A DNA stretch of 35,560 nt from a virus. The stretch is taken from positions 1 to 35,560 of IMG/VR virus record IMGVR_UViG_3300025101_000073; one strand, written 5' to 3'. Positions 12,352-20,931 of the stretch are shown piece by piece; position 1 is the stretch's first letter, and each line of letters starts with the position of its first letter. The translations under genes were made by a program, and so were the position numbers. The notes under the pieces were generated by a model that made no database searches, was not told where the DNA came from, and saw nothing but the letters and a program-made list of their open reading frames with translations.

Positions 12352-13644
12352 TTAGTTTCTTGTTATAGTTTCTTGTTTCTCTACTCTAATCAGTTGTCTA
12401 TCTGCTAGTAACATATCTCCATCATCTAACTTAGCTAAATCCTTATGTAACATAGCTCTTTGCTCGTTTATAGTAAGAACTTGTTTTGGGTCTATGTCAG
12501 ACAAGAATGATATTGGTGGCTCATATATTACAGTTAAATCTTCTGTATCTATACCTAGCTCTTTGTTAATCACTCTTTTTATTGGCTCTAACAATATGTT
12601 AGTTGTATCTTTGATTACTGTTGACATAGCCAACTCATAAGCTATTCTAATCTCACTACCTGTGTTGTTCATCTTTCCTGAAGAAACAATACCACTTAAC
12701 GCAGGTTGCCATCTGTGAGCAGTAATTATATTTTGGTCAGTTAGCTTTTGTAAATCTAAGAAGTCACCATCCTCTTTGTTGTTAAGAATCTGAACATCAG
12801 TACCTCTACTTTCATCTGCGTTCTTAACTAAGAATAGTATCTTAGAGTTATTACCACTACCTGTTAAAGTGTCCTTAGCAGTTTCTACAAACTTTTCTGC
12901 TTCAGCTTCACCAAAGTCACCATTTACAGTAACTATAGCAGAAGGACTAAATCCATTTTTAAAGTTCGTATGATTAAACTTGCCAATTTCAAAATCTATT
13001 GCAATGTGTTCTAAGGCAGCTACATAGTCAGGTAAACCATAGAAGCTAAATGTACTTTCATAGTCCTTGTAGTGTATCACAAAACTACTGTTAGACATAT
13101 TAGGATAAATAGGAATAACCTGCTTCTTTTCAGGATTTCTCTTATAGTTATCCCAATCAGGATGAAAGCAAATACTTTTCTTGTTTTTGCTAACTCTGGC
13201 AGTAGCAGCATCTTTATGATAAAAGTTAATACCACCATCATAGACAACACCTTCTAGGTAGGCGTTACCATATGTATAGTAATCATCTGCTAGTTTCTTA
13301 AAACAATCCTTAAGAGATTCTCCATTAGCATTTACATCAGAGATGAACTCTGCTAACCTGTCGTTTTCTGTCTTAAATCCACTACCTGTTGTAAAAGTAG
13401 TTTTCTGTGCAAGTACAGAACGGTGTGTTGAAGAATGTCTTTTTAAATCTGCTAAATATTGTGGGAAAAGATTGTCTTTACCAAATGGTATATATTCTTC
13501 TCTTACCCTATCTATTTGCTTTACCTCTCTATCTACATTAGGTGTACTAATGTTTACGAAAGCATATTTAGTATTAAAACTACTCTTTGTCTGAACTGTC
13601 TTTACTTGACTTCTTTTTGCCTTTTGTTTTCTTTGGTGCTGCAT
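12352..13644 (-). CDS. Portal protein
   Basis: The 430-residue protein resembles phage portal proteins, which form the dodecameric DNA gate at one capsid vertex. Recognisable parts: a basic N-terminus (RKQKAKRSQVK), the entry segment EEYIPFGKDNLFPQYLADLK (about 51-70), a middle wing (LKDCFKKLADDYYTYGNAYL) and the late helix block MNNTGSEIRIAYELAMSTVI with EPIKRVINKELG. The C-terminus includes LTINEQRAML, characteristic of the portal clip. The start overlaps the upstream small gene by 65 bp; no other in-frame ATG is usable. Unusually the portal lies after capsid and tail genes. Confidence 0.8.
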   Translation of the reverse strand: MQHQRKQKAKRSQVKTVQTKSSFNTKYAFVNISTPNVDREVKQIDRVREEYIPFGKDNLFPQYLADLKRHSSTHRSVLAQKTTFTTGSGFKTENDRLAEFISDVNANGESLKDCFKKLADDYYTYGNAYLEGVVYDGGINFYHKDAATARVSKNKKSICFHPDWDNYKRNPEKKQVIPIYPNMSNSSFVIHYKDYESTFSFYGLPDYVAALEHIAIDFEIGKFNHTNFKNGFSPSAIVTVNGDFGEAEAEKFVETAKDTLTGSGNNSKILFLVKNADESRGTDVQILNNKEDGDFLDLQKLTDQNIITAHRWQPALSGIVSSGKMNNTGSEIRIAYELAMSTVIKDTTNILLEPIKRVINKELGIDTEDLTVIYEPPISFLSDIDPKQVLTINEQRAMLHKDLAKLDDGDMLLADRQLIRVEKQETITRN

Positions 13645-13780
13645 CTTCTACAAATTCTATGTGTTTTGTGTGACCAAGTTCATAGGCTTTTTTAAGTTCT
13701 TCTTGTGTAGCATCTGCCCACATAAAGCCTTTCATATTATTGAAACGAGCCTCACCTTTTTTTACTTTTGCTTTATACAT
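13580..13780 (-). CDS. Small Lys-rich protein (66 aa)
   Basis: The 66-residue protein has a folded-looking N-terminal half (MYKAKVKKGEARFNNMKGFM, then ADATQEELKKAYELGHTKHI) and a low-complexity Lys/Ser tail (PKKTKGKKKSSKDSSDKE). The N-terminal part with 'lk.ayelGht..ie' resembles small connector-type accessory proteins, but no family is assigned. It lies just after a terminator and overlaps the portal gene by 65 bp. Confidence 0.55.
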   Translation of the reverse strand: MYKAKVKKGEARFNNMKGFMWADATQEELKKAYELGHTKHIEFVEDAAPKKTKGKKKSSKDSSDKE

Positions 13781-13793
13781 ATTGCAATATATT

Positions 13794-13836
13794 AAAAAAA
13801 TACATAGCTAGGGGTATTAACCCCTAACTTGTGTAT
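13794..13836 (-). terminator. Intrinsic terminator after the tail-tube candidate
   Basis: TAGGGGT-TAAT-ACCCCTA is a perfect 7-bp stem, extended by an outer ATACA/TGTAT pair, followed by seven T on the minus strand. It lies between the 186-aa gene and the small gene before portal. Confidence 0.8.
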
Positions 13837-13850
13837 CTTAATTACTATAA

Positions 13851-14411
13851 TTATGCTATAGAGTATGAGCCATCAGAAGCATCAACAGTTACAGCAGGAG
13901 TTAGTAAGTATGGTAACTCACCTGACATAGCAGTAAATGTTAATGTAACTCCGTTCTCATCACCTAAAGCAGCACCTGTTGCAGCTTCAACACCTGATAG
14001 TCTAGCATACATTTGGTCATTTGAAATATCTCCTGTAAGAGAATACTTGTTAGATAGACCAACTACATAAGTAACATCATTGAAGTCAGTAGCAAAAACA
14101 ACTAAGTTCTCATTACTTAAAGTATCAATAGCAGACATATGTGCATCAGACATATTTGGTATATAAGCAGAAATAGTGTGTTCAAACATAATTGTTCCAC
14201 CCTCTTTTGTTCCTGAGCTAGTTAGTGAGCCTGTACCTTGCTTAAGTTCAAATAACTTAACATTTGTTTCTGTGATAGTAGTAATAGTATGATTTGATGT
14301 TGAATCAAAAGCCACAGAACTAATATCAGAAAACAAGCAAACACCCAAGTGCTTTAGACCACCTCTCCTTTCCAAGTCGGAGTGAACAACGCTAATTTTT
14401 TCTATTGCCAT
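13851..14411 (-). CDS. Putative major tail (tube) protein
   Basis: The 186-residue beta-rich protein is rich in Thr, Ser and Ala, with segments such as HTITTITETNVKLFELKQGT, GGTIMFEHTISAYIPNMSD and LVVFATDFNDVTYVVGLSNK. The size and composition fit the siphophage tube subunit. It sits between capsid and portal genes and is bounded on both sides by terminator hairpins, as expected for a highly expressed structural gene. A decoration protein is the main alternative. Confidence 0.55.
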   Translation of the reverse strand: MAIEKISVVHSDLERRGGLKHLGVCLFSDISSVAFDSTSNHTITTITETNVKLFELKQGTGSLTSSGTKEGGTIMFEHTISAYIPNMSDAHMSAIDTLSNENLVVFATDFNDVTYVVGLSNKYSLTGDISNDQMYARLSGVEAATGAALGDENGVTLTFTAMSGELPYLLTPAVTVDASDGSYSIA

Positions 14412-14433
14412 TTTATTTTGGTTTTATTGTGTT

Positions 14434-14467
14434 AAAAATTATTAGGGGGAGTATTTCATCCCCCTAA
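14434..14467 (-). terminator. Intrinsic terminator after the major capsid gene
   Basis: On the minus strand, TTAGGGGGA pairs with TCCCCCTAA (9-bp stem, 8-nt loop), followed by a short AT tract and TTTTT. It begins 5 bp after the capsid stop codon. It may set the capsid transcript level relative to downstream genes. Confidence 0.75.
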
Positions 14468-14471
14468 ATTA

Positions 14472-15491
14472 TTATGCCATATTATCAGGCGTATAGTAAG
14501 TAGCTAATTTAGCATCTTTCAAAGCAACAGCTACAGAGTAAGCCACTCTAAAACGATACTCTTTGTTATCGTTAGAATACCATTGCTCTACAGAGTTTTC
14601 GTTGAAGTCAGTAGCAACAACAAAAGCATCTTTAGTAGTCAACATAGCTCTGTGAGTTTCAGCAGCGTTAGAAGCACCGTTAATGTTTCCAACATTAGAA
14701 GCGATAGCCACATCCCAATCTCTACGAACAATAATAGGAATACCTCTATAAGTTAATTGCTGAACACCATTAACCAAAGCACCATATCCTGCAGCAGCAT
14801 ATCCTGAGCCTTCAAGAGTTTGCGCCATATAATCATCAGCAATATCACCTGATACAAAGTAAACATGATTTCCTGCTTCTAACAATTCAGGAGAAGCAAT
14901 GTCATATAAACCTTTCATAATTTTTAAACCATATCCACTATCTAAAGCAGCATCAGTTGTCTGCTCAGGAGTAAAACTACCTCTATTTAATTTGTTAGCA
15001 GTTACATTAAAAGCTGCATCAAACAAACCATCAAATTGGTCAAAACCACCTGTACCACCTGCAGCACTAGATAACCACAACTGCTTGTTGAAGTCAGACT
15101 TAACGCCTTGTCCGATTAGGTCTAATAAAATGTTTTTAACAACTGTTCCATCAACATTATCAAATTCGTGACCACCTCTCATAAGTTGTCCTTTGATTTT
15201 GTTGTATAAAGCGTTACCTGCAAACGCAACCTCTGCTTCTCTACGAACAGGAGTTATCGTTATTGTATCACCTATTTCACCTGCTGCTCCTGAGAAAGCC
15301 CCAAGAGGAGCAAGAGCTCCTGTAATTCCACCTAATTGTTTGAACTTGTCAATAACGATAGTTCCTGATACATTAGGCATTACATCCATATAAGACATAT
15401 AGTCTTGCCCCATAAATAGAGGCTCAATTATTGATTTACTTACATCATATTTTTCAACTGTAGGTAAATTTGCACTTGTTAAAGTCGCCAT
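14472..15491 (-). CDS. Major capsid protein
   Basis: The 339-residue protein is assigned as the HK97-fold capsid subunit by position directly after the prohead protease/scaffold gene, by size and by sequence type: N-terminal SANLPTVEKYDVSKSIIEPL, then GDTITITPVRREAEVAFAGN, a central IGQGVKSDFNKQLWLSSAAG, and late strands RGIPIIVRRDWDVAIAS and DKEYRFRVAYSVAVALKDAK. Codon and residue choice is cleaner than in neighbours, as in highly expressed genes, and a strong hairpin follows it. No sequence signature alone proves the fold. Confidence 0.75.
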   Translation of the reverse strand: MATLTSANLPTVEKYDVSKSIIEPLFMGQDYMSYMDVMPNVSGTIVIDKFKQLGGITGALAPLGAFSGAAGEIGDTITITPVRREAEVAFAGNALYNKIKGQLMRGGHEFDNVDGTVVKNILLDLIGQGVKSDFNKQLWLSSAAGGTGGFDQFDGLFDAAFNVTANKLNRGSFTPEQTTDAALDSGYGLKIMKGLYDIASPELLEAGNHVYFVSGDIADDYMAQTLEGSGYAAAGYGALVNGVQQLTYRGIPIIVRRDWDVAIASNVGNINGASNAAETHRAMLTTKDAFVVATDFNENSVEQWYSNDNKEYRFRVAYSVAVALKDAKLATYYTPDNMA

Positions 15492-15505
15492 AGTTTTTTA
15501 ATTTA

Positions 15506-16498
15506 TTATTTTAATAATGATTTAGCAAAAACATCCCACTCATTAACCACAACATCTGCTTCGTTAATTGCAGGGTCATTATCTGCCTCTACTTTAGTTT
15601 CTGTAGCATTTAGCTTCGCTAATTCAGCTTCTAATTCAGACACCTTGTTTTCTAACTCAGAGATAGAAACCTCTTTGTCAGAAATGATGCTTGATAGTTC
15701 TTCTTTCTCGTTTGACAAGTCTGTAAGTTTGTTTACAACTTCTTCGTTATCAGAAAGAACAACGGAAACTTCCTCATTAGCAGGGGCTTCAGCTACGCCT
15801 TCTCCCTTCACAGCGTTAATGATTTCTTCCTTAACACCGTTAAACCAATTTTTCAATTCGTCAGTCATTTTCGTTTTCTTAATATTACTAATTAGTTCCA
15901 ATCTATTTTTAACTTCTTTTTCATCTACATTAGTAAACTTTGAAAAGTTAAAACTAGCAGCTACTTTGATAGGCTCTGTTATAGTATCTATAAAACCCAT
16001 CTCTTTAGCCTCTTGACTTGTCAGCCAAGTCTCTTTATCCATCATATCCGATATTGTCTCCTCTGAAAGTTGAGTTTTGTTGGAATAGATAGACACAAGC
16101 TCTTGCTTGATTTTATCGAGTAAATCGGCAGTCTTACGCATATCATCTGCACCACCTGCAGACTTGCCAAAAGGATTGTGTATCATAAAGAATCCGTTTT
16201 CTGCCATCTCTATATTGTCACCTGCTAAGGCAATAATACTAGCTATTGATGCAGATAGTCCTTCAATCTTAACATTGACATATCCTCTGTGTGAACGCAA
16301 AACATTGTAGATTGCAAGTCCATCAAAAACACTACCACCTACGGAGTTCATTCTGATGTTTATATCCTTGTCACCTGCCGACTTTAAGTCGTCTATAAAT
16401 CTTTTTGCAGATGTGCCATAATCACCTATCTCATCATAGATAGATATCTCAACAGTTGCACTTTCTGCTTCATTCTGAAATTCGTACCAATTATTCAT
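15506..16498 (-). CDS. ClpP-type prohead protease fused to scaffold-like tail
   Basis: Residues 15-190 form a ClpP-like serine protease: INIRMNSVGGSVFDGLAIYN (47-66, oxyanion region), GLSASIASII with S84 as nucleophile, MIHNPFG with H107, and DKETWLTSQEAKEMGFID with D154 as the likely third member. Residues about 235-330 are an acidic coiled coil (VVNKLTDLSNEKEELSSIIS, SELENKVSELEAELAKL) ending in a short basic helix FAKSLLK, the pattern of a capsid scaffold. The enzyme would mature the prohead and the tail would direct capsid assembly. The major capsid gene follows after 14 bp. Confidence 0.85.
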   Translation of the reverse strand: MNNWYEFQNEAESATVEISIYDEIGDYGTSAKRFIDDLKSAGDKDINIRMNSVGGSVFDGLAIYNVLRSHRGYVNVKIEGLSASIASIIALAGDNIEMAENGFFMIHNPFGKSAGGADDMRKTADLLDKIKQELVSIYSNKTQLSEETISDMMDKETWLTSQEAKEMGFIDTITEPIKVAASFNFSKFTNVDEKEVKNRLELISNIKKTKMTDELKNWFNGVKEEIINAVKGEGVAEAPANEEVSVVLSDNEEVVNKLTDLSNEKEELSSIISDKEVSISELENKVSELEAELAKLNATETKVEADNDPAINEADVVVNEWDVFAKSLLK

Positions 16499-16541
16499 TT
16501 TGCAAATGTAATTATATCAATTATAGGTCTTTAGAAAAAGT

Positions 16542-16868
16542 TTACAAATTCTTTCTAATATTTGTTTTTGTGTAAAAATTAGACCTAGTTTTGTATAAAA
16601 TATTTTGTACTGTTCTTTCCGAAATATCATATTTAATACCTAAGTCAATCATAGTTACACAAATCTTACCATCATTCTTTTTTAAGAAATCAGCGTAATC
16701 TTTTATAATCATATAATCTCGTAATCTTCTAGGCTCTATCAGGCCTCTCTCTGCTAGGAACATTAAAACATCTTTTATTCCTGCTTCTTCAGAATGTCTA
16801 TTTTTGATATCTACATAAGCACTTTCGACAAATTCTTTGACAATAGTAAGCTTATTATTTTTTATCAT
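16542..16868 (-). CDS. HTH regulator between tail and head genes
   Basis: The 108-residue protein has a C-terminal helix-turn-helix: CVTMIDLGIKYDISERTVQN (about 71-90) followed by ILYKTRSNFYTKTNIRKNL. The N-terminal half is helical (IVKEFVESAYVDIKNRHSEE, DVLMFLAERGLIEP). The '..DLgikYdiSErTVqnil' pattern matches Mor/sigma-like HTH helices. It is preceded by a TAAATTTG box and the ACAnnnTGT palindrome. Located between the tape measure and the head genes, it is a good candidate for control of head-gene expression. Confidence 0.65.
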   Translation of the reverse strand: MIKNNKLTIVKEFVESAYVDIKNRHSEEAGIKDVLMFLAERGLIEPRRLRDYMIIKDYADFLKKNDGKICVTMIDLGIKYDISERTVQNILYKTRSNFYTKTNIRKNL

Positions 16869-16908
16869 ATCGCAATATATTCTTTTACAAAAACTATATA
16901 ATTTTATT

Positions 16909-16934
16909 CAAATTTATTTATCAACAATCTGTTG
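16909..16934 (-). promoter_or_regulatory. Predicted promoter with palindromic operator, head genes
   Basis: Minus strand TAAATTTG (16916-16909) fits TAnnTTTG. Five bp upstream is the inverted repeat CAACA-GAT-TGTTG (16934-16922). The same core, ACAGATTGT, sits 6 bp upstream of the -7 box at 34862. The -33 box is poor (TTTA). Confidence 0.5.
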
Positions 16935-19900
16935 TTAAAACGAAGCTTGGCTTTCTAAAGACGAAACTCTGTTCTGTGTTGAGGTAACATCACTCTCTAC
17001 CATTACAACCTTTTGTTTTAAATTACCACCTGAAACCATCTGTTGTATGTTTGCTAGTTCACCACCCATAGCAAACTTTTCTCCTGATGATATCAATCCA
17101 CCATCTGCAAACTTTACTCCATTACCGTTATATGAATTTATAGCAGATAGTATTGGTCTAAATCTTGCTGTTGAACGCTTATTTATAATAGCCTCACCAC
17201 CTTCTGCTTCGTGTATTCTGCCACCTACTGCAAACTTAACACCACCACTAGCGTGTGAACGACCTCTAAACATACCACCCTTTGTTAGACCACCCTTAGC
17301 AAATCTAACTTCTTCACCGATTTCATCTATACCACCACCAAAACCACCAATACCAAACAATGTTAAAGCAGATGTTATTGCTGCTATGGTTGCTGCGATA
17401 GCAGCTATGTTCATTGGAAATAGTTGTTTAGCCTGTGCAGCAACACCCACACCTGCTTCTGTCAATGCTGCTTTTGCTTTTGTTAAAGATTTTATCTTTT
17501 CAGAAGCAGTTTCTATATTATTAGCTAAAGCAGCAGCTTGAGAAAGCTTAATTCCTATTTTAGTAAGTGCGTGATTTTCTCCCATAACACCCCCAAGATT
17601 CTGCATCTCTTGACCTAAATTAGTAACTTCACCAATAGTTTCTTGAAATCTTTGTCTTTGAACTAAAGACAGCTCTCTTTCTGTATCTCTAATTTTTGCA
17701 TTTATATCTTCGTAATCGGTAGCGTAATCTTTGTGTAAATTAAGTTTATCCTTCAAAAACTGCATCTCTGAATTTAACTGCATTTCTTTAATTATAGTGT
17801 CAGAAACACCTGCATCTGTAAGTCTTTGTAACTCTATATCTTCTAGTGCTTTTTTATCTTGCAATACCTTAAGGTCATCTTTAAAGTCTTGCTCTCTTAT
17901 TTTAGACCTAACTTGAGCTAATTTTATTTGTGTTTGCTCAGAATCTTTCTTATGTTTTTGTTGTAGTTTGAGTAATTTTGTTAAGTGTTTTTCTTCTTCT
18001 TCTAATAACTGTAAATTTCTTTCTTCAGCAAACAACTTATCATTTTCAAGAATTTTAAGTTTAGCATTTTGAAATTCTTTCAAAAACTTTTCTGAAGTAA
18101 TAACAAAACCATCAGGCTTCTTTTTTTTCTTTTTATCATCACCAAAAATAACAGTAGCAGGGTCAATACCTGTTTCTTCTTGTATGTGACTTCTAAGCTC
18201 TGCAATCTCCTCATCATAAACCTCTTGAGTATCGTGAAAGAACTTTTTTATAGTTCCTACAGTTAAGCTGTTATCACTCATAAAGTCTTCTAGAAAATCT
18301 TTCATTTCATTTCTAGCTTCTGCAGAGGTATTTCCAAATGTATCTGCAATGTCATCAAGCGATTGTTTGAAACCTGCAGACCCTCTGCTCCCTAGCTCAT
18401 CTAACATTATTTGTAAATTTGCTAAAGCTTCAGCTTCACTTGAAAACGCTTTACCACCAAACTCTCCTTCGGCAAAGTCTTTCTTTAATTTTTCTATAGC
18501 TAAACTTGATTTTAGCATACCCTTAGATAGCTCCTCAAAAACTTGAACTGCTTGTCTTTGCCTCATTGTTTCTATAAGGGTTTGAGTAGCTTTTGTAATA
18601 TCATCTATACTTGACTTTTCAGTTAAAAGATGGTCAGTATATTTTTTCATATCTCTGTTCAACTTAACTATAAGAACAGATTCTTCTCTTTTTAGTACAT
18701 TGTATTTTTTATTGTTAAATGCAGAATCATCTAATAACTTACCTTCTTCATTAGTAAGTTTATTCAACTCTTTCTTTACCTCAATAAGTCGTTCTGCATT
18801 TTTAGCTTGTCCTTGATAAGCAACCTCACCTTCTGCAAGTTTATCATTAAAGTTTTTTATGTTATCTGCAGCTAAATTTATATCTTTATTGAAGAAAGCT
18901 AGTCTTGATAATATAGTACCTAAACCAACAACAAGTAAACCAATACCTGTAGAAGCTGCAGCACTTTTAATTGCTGCTGTAAAACCTGCTACAGCTTTAG
19001 TAGAGCCCAACAACGCCAACCTACTTCTTACGGCAAACAATCTTTTTAAAACTAAAGCCTTGTTAAATATAGCAGTACCTAATGCAGCAGCTTTTACACC
19101 TACAGTATATATACCAACGGCTATAGCCAAAGTTTTTATTGTTTTAGCTATTTGACCAAATCTTTTAATATTTTTCTCACTTGCAAGAGCATTGAAGCCT
19201 CTAGCAAAAGAATCAACTACAGTCTGCATCTTATCACCCAACCCATCCATCAATGCTATTCTAAAACCATCAACAGCCGACTTAAATCTCAGAAAAGCAC
19301 CCTGTAAACTATCTCCAACAATAGCAGCCATAGCTTCTGCTGCCCCTTCTGAGTTTCTTAAGGCATCTGTAAGTATATCTACAGATTCACCACTATCTAG
19401 TATTCTACCAAAGGCTGCTGCAGTTCTTCTGTCAGTAATACCCAAAACATCTGCTAAGTCAATATTAGCATCTTTCATCTCCTTTAGCTTAGGTATAAGC
19501 TCATCAACACTATCCACAGAGCCACCTAGTCTTTTTGATAAATCAGAAGTAGGGTCAGCTAATCTTAAAAAGATGTTTCTTAGAGATGTACCTGCAATAG
19601 AAGCCTCAATACCTGCATCAGTAAGGGAAGCTAGTAAAGCAGTAGTTCCTTCAATTTCAAAACCTGCCATCTTAGCAATAGGAGCAACCTTAGTCATTGA
19701 TGTTTGAAACTTCTCAATATCTAAAGCAGAACTTGTAAAAGCAGTAGCCATAACATCTGCTACTCTTGTTGCTTCACTAGCATCAAGCCCAAAACCTCGT
19801 ATAGCAGACCCCATAACTGTTGCAGTTCTACCTAAGTCTTCACCTGCTGCAGTAGCTGTTGCAAGTGTTGCTGCTTGTGCATCTAGTATCTCTATAGATG

Positions 19901-20429
19901 TAAAACCAAGCTTTGATAGGTTTGTTTGTAACTCTGCTACCTGAGTTGCAGTAAAGAATGTTGTTCTACCAAGTTCTTCTGCAGACCTCTTTAGTGCTCT
20001 AAACTCTGCATCTGTTGCACCACTAATAGCTCTAACCTTAGCCATCTGAAAGTCAAACTCCTTGAATACTACTACACTTTCTTTTATTTGGTCGCCAAGA
20101 AACTTTGTTGCTTTTTTAAGACCATCTACTGCTAATGATGCTACACCAAAAGCAGTAGCCATCTTCATAGTAAAGCTTGTACTCTTTTTAGTTTGTGCCT
20201 GTACTTCTTTTTGAACTTTAGAGCCTTCTCTAAATTCTTTTCTTTGCTGTTTTAGTTTATCAGTAAGTTCAAGAACAGACTTCATGTTTTCTTCTTGCCC
20301 CTGCTTATCATCTTTAAGAGCTTTTTTCTTTTTACGAAGGTCATCAGCGTTCTTTTGTATTTGCTTGTTAAGACTTACAAGCTCATCAATACCTAATACC
20401 CTTACTCTATACTTTAATTCTTCAGCCAT
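16935..20429 (-). CDS. Tail tape measure protein
   Basis: The 1164-residue protein sets tail length. It starts with a coiled coil (KNADDLRKKKKALKDDKQGQ), then a PhageMin_Tail-type core (about 110-310: FQMAKVRAISGATDAEFRAL, EELGRTTFFTATQVAELQTN, AGFEIEGTTALLASLTDAGI), membrane-like segments near 495-510 (IGLLVVGLGTILSRLAFF) and about 1010-1035 (NIAAIAATIAAITSALTLFG), and long coiled coils between them. The C-terminus is Gly-rich with repeats of the FAKGG/FAVGG kind and HEAEGGEAIINKRST. By the usual 1.5 angstrom per residue the tail would be around 170 nm. It overlaps the gene upstream by 8 bp. Confidence 0.9.
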   Translation of the reverse strand: MAEELKYRVRVLGIDELVSLNKQIQKNADDLRKKKKALKDDKQGQEENMKSVLELTDKLKQQRKEFREGSKVQKEVQAQTKKSTSFTMKMATAFGVASLAVDGLKKATKFLGDQIKESVVVFKEFDFQMAKVRAISGATDAEFRALKRSAEELGRTTFFTATQVAELQTNLSKLGFTSIEILDAQAATLATATAAGEDLGRTATVMGSAIRGFGLDASEATRVADVMATAFTSSALDIEKFQTSMTKVAPIAKMAGFEIEGTTALLASLTDAGIEASIAGTSLRNIFLRLADPTSDLSKRLGGSVDSVDELIPKLKEMKDANIDLADVLGITDRRTAAAFGRILDSGESVDILTDALRNSEGAAEAMAAIVGDSLQGAFLRFKSAVDGFRIALMDGLGDKMQTVVDSFARGFNALASEKNIKRFGQIAKTIKTLAIAVGIYTVGVKAAALGTAIFNKALVLKRLFAVRSRLALLGSTKAVAGFTAAIKSAAASTGIGLLVVGLGTILSRLAFFNKDINLAADNIKNFNDKLAEGEVAYQGQAKNAERLIEVKKELNKLTNEEGKLLDDSAFNNKKYNVLKREESVLIVKLNRDMKKYTDHLLTEKSSIDDITKATQTLIETMRQRQAVQVFEELSKGMLKSSLAIEKLKKDFAEGEFGGKAFSSEAEALANLQIMLDELGSRGSAGFKQSLDDIADTFGNTSAEARNEMKDFLEDFMSDNSLTVGTIKKFFHDTQEVYDEEIAELRSHIQEETGIDPATVIFGDDKKKKKKPDGFVITSEKFLKEFQNAKLKILENDKLFAEERNLQLLEEEEKHLTKLLKLQQKHKKDSEQTQIKLAQVRSKIREQDFKDDLKVLQDKKALEDIELQRLTDAGVSDTIIKEMQLNSEMQFLKDKLNLHKDYATDYEDINAKIRDTERELSLVQRQRFQETIGEVTNLGQEMQNLGGVMGENHALTKIGIKLSQAAALANNIETASEKIKSLTKAKAALTEAGVGVAAQAKQLFPMNIAAIAATIAAITSALTLFGIGGFGGGIDEIGEEVRFAKGGLTKGGMFRGRSHASGGVKFAVGGRIHEAEGGEAIINKRSTARFRPILSAINSYNGNGVKFADGGLISSGEKFAMGGELANIQQMVSGGNLKQKVVMVESDVTSTQNRVSSLESQASF

Positions 20430-20931
20430 CTTGGTTTGCTTTTTTTATGGTTTTTCTAAATTGTACTTTTATATTGTCTCCAATAGCCTTTTGTAATCTT
20501 TTTTTAATCTTAGCCTTTTTAGGATTTATAGCACGATTTATATAATCTGTTCTTTGTGTTGCTCCTGTTCTAGCAAAGCTACCTTTCGTTGGAGTTCCCT
20601 CTATCTCTATTCTTCTGATAACAGCAGTAGCTATTCTTGCTTTCTCTGCTTCGTTTGCATAAGCTATGCCCTTATCATCTATCCATTGCATTATTCTGTC
20701 AAATGGTGGTGAGTGTGGTCTTGTGCCTTTGTCTATAGCACTCCAATACTTTGCCTTTGATGTAATGCGTACTTCTGCTTCAGAGTTACTTACATTAACT
20801 TTATGCTTTGTTGTAGCAGCAAGTTTACCTGTAGCAATATGTTTTTGATTCATCAACTCATTGACAAGTGCCTTCTTGATATCTCTACCAATAATATCTA
20901 ATTCGCTATTTAGTATTGTTCTTATATCCAT
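20422..20931 (-). CDS. Tail completion / neck protein (HK97 gp10-like)
   Basis: The 169-residue basic protein has the HK97 gp10-like layout: an N-terminal helix, TGKLAATTKHKVNVSNSEAE (about 38-57), then AKYWSAIDKGTRPHSPPFDR (about 64-83) and IMQWIDDKGIA, and a long basic C-terminal helix (KKAKIKKRLQKAIGDNIKVQ). 'ig.GtrPH.ppf..I..Wi..Kg' is the family signature. It lies next to the tape measure, coupled to the LamG gene upstream by TAATG. Confidence 0.75.
   Translation of the reverse strand: MDIRTILNSELDIIGRDIKKALVNELMNQKHIATGKLAATTKHKVNVSNSEAEVRITSKAKYWSAIDKGTRPHSPPFDRIMQWIDDKGIAYANEAEKARIATAVIRRIEIEGTPTKGSFARTGATQRTDYINRAINPKKAKIKKRLQKAIGDNIKVQFRKTIKKANQDG

Noticed and set aside
16503-16510. 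TACATTTG box directly before the protease gene
   Set aside because: It fits TAnnTTTG but lies only 5 bp before the ATG with no -33 box, leaving no room for a transcript leader.
17047-19707. Several open frames on the plus strand opposite the tape measure gene (17047-17541, 18859-19155, 19192-19707)
   Set aside because: They lie fully opposite a convincing long gene, are rich in Ala/Ser/Pro from its antisense codons, and have no recognisable motif or coupling.
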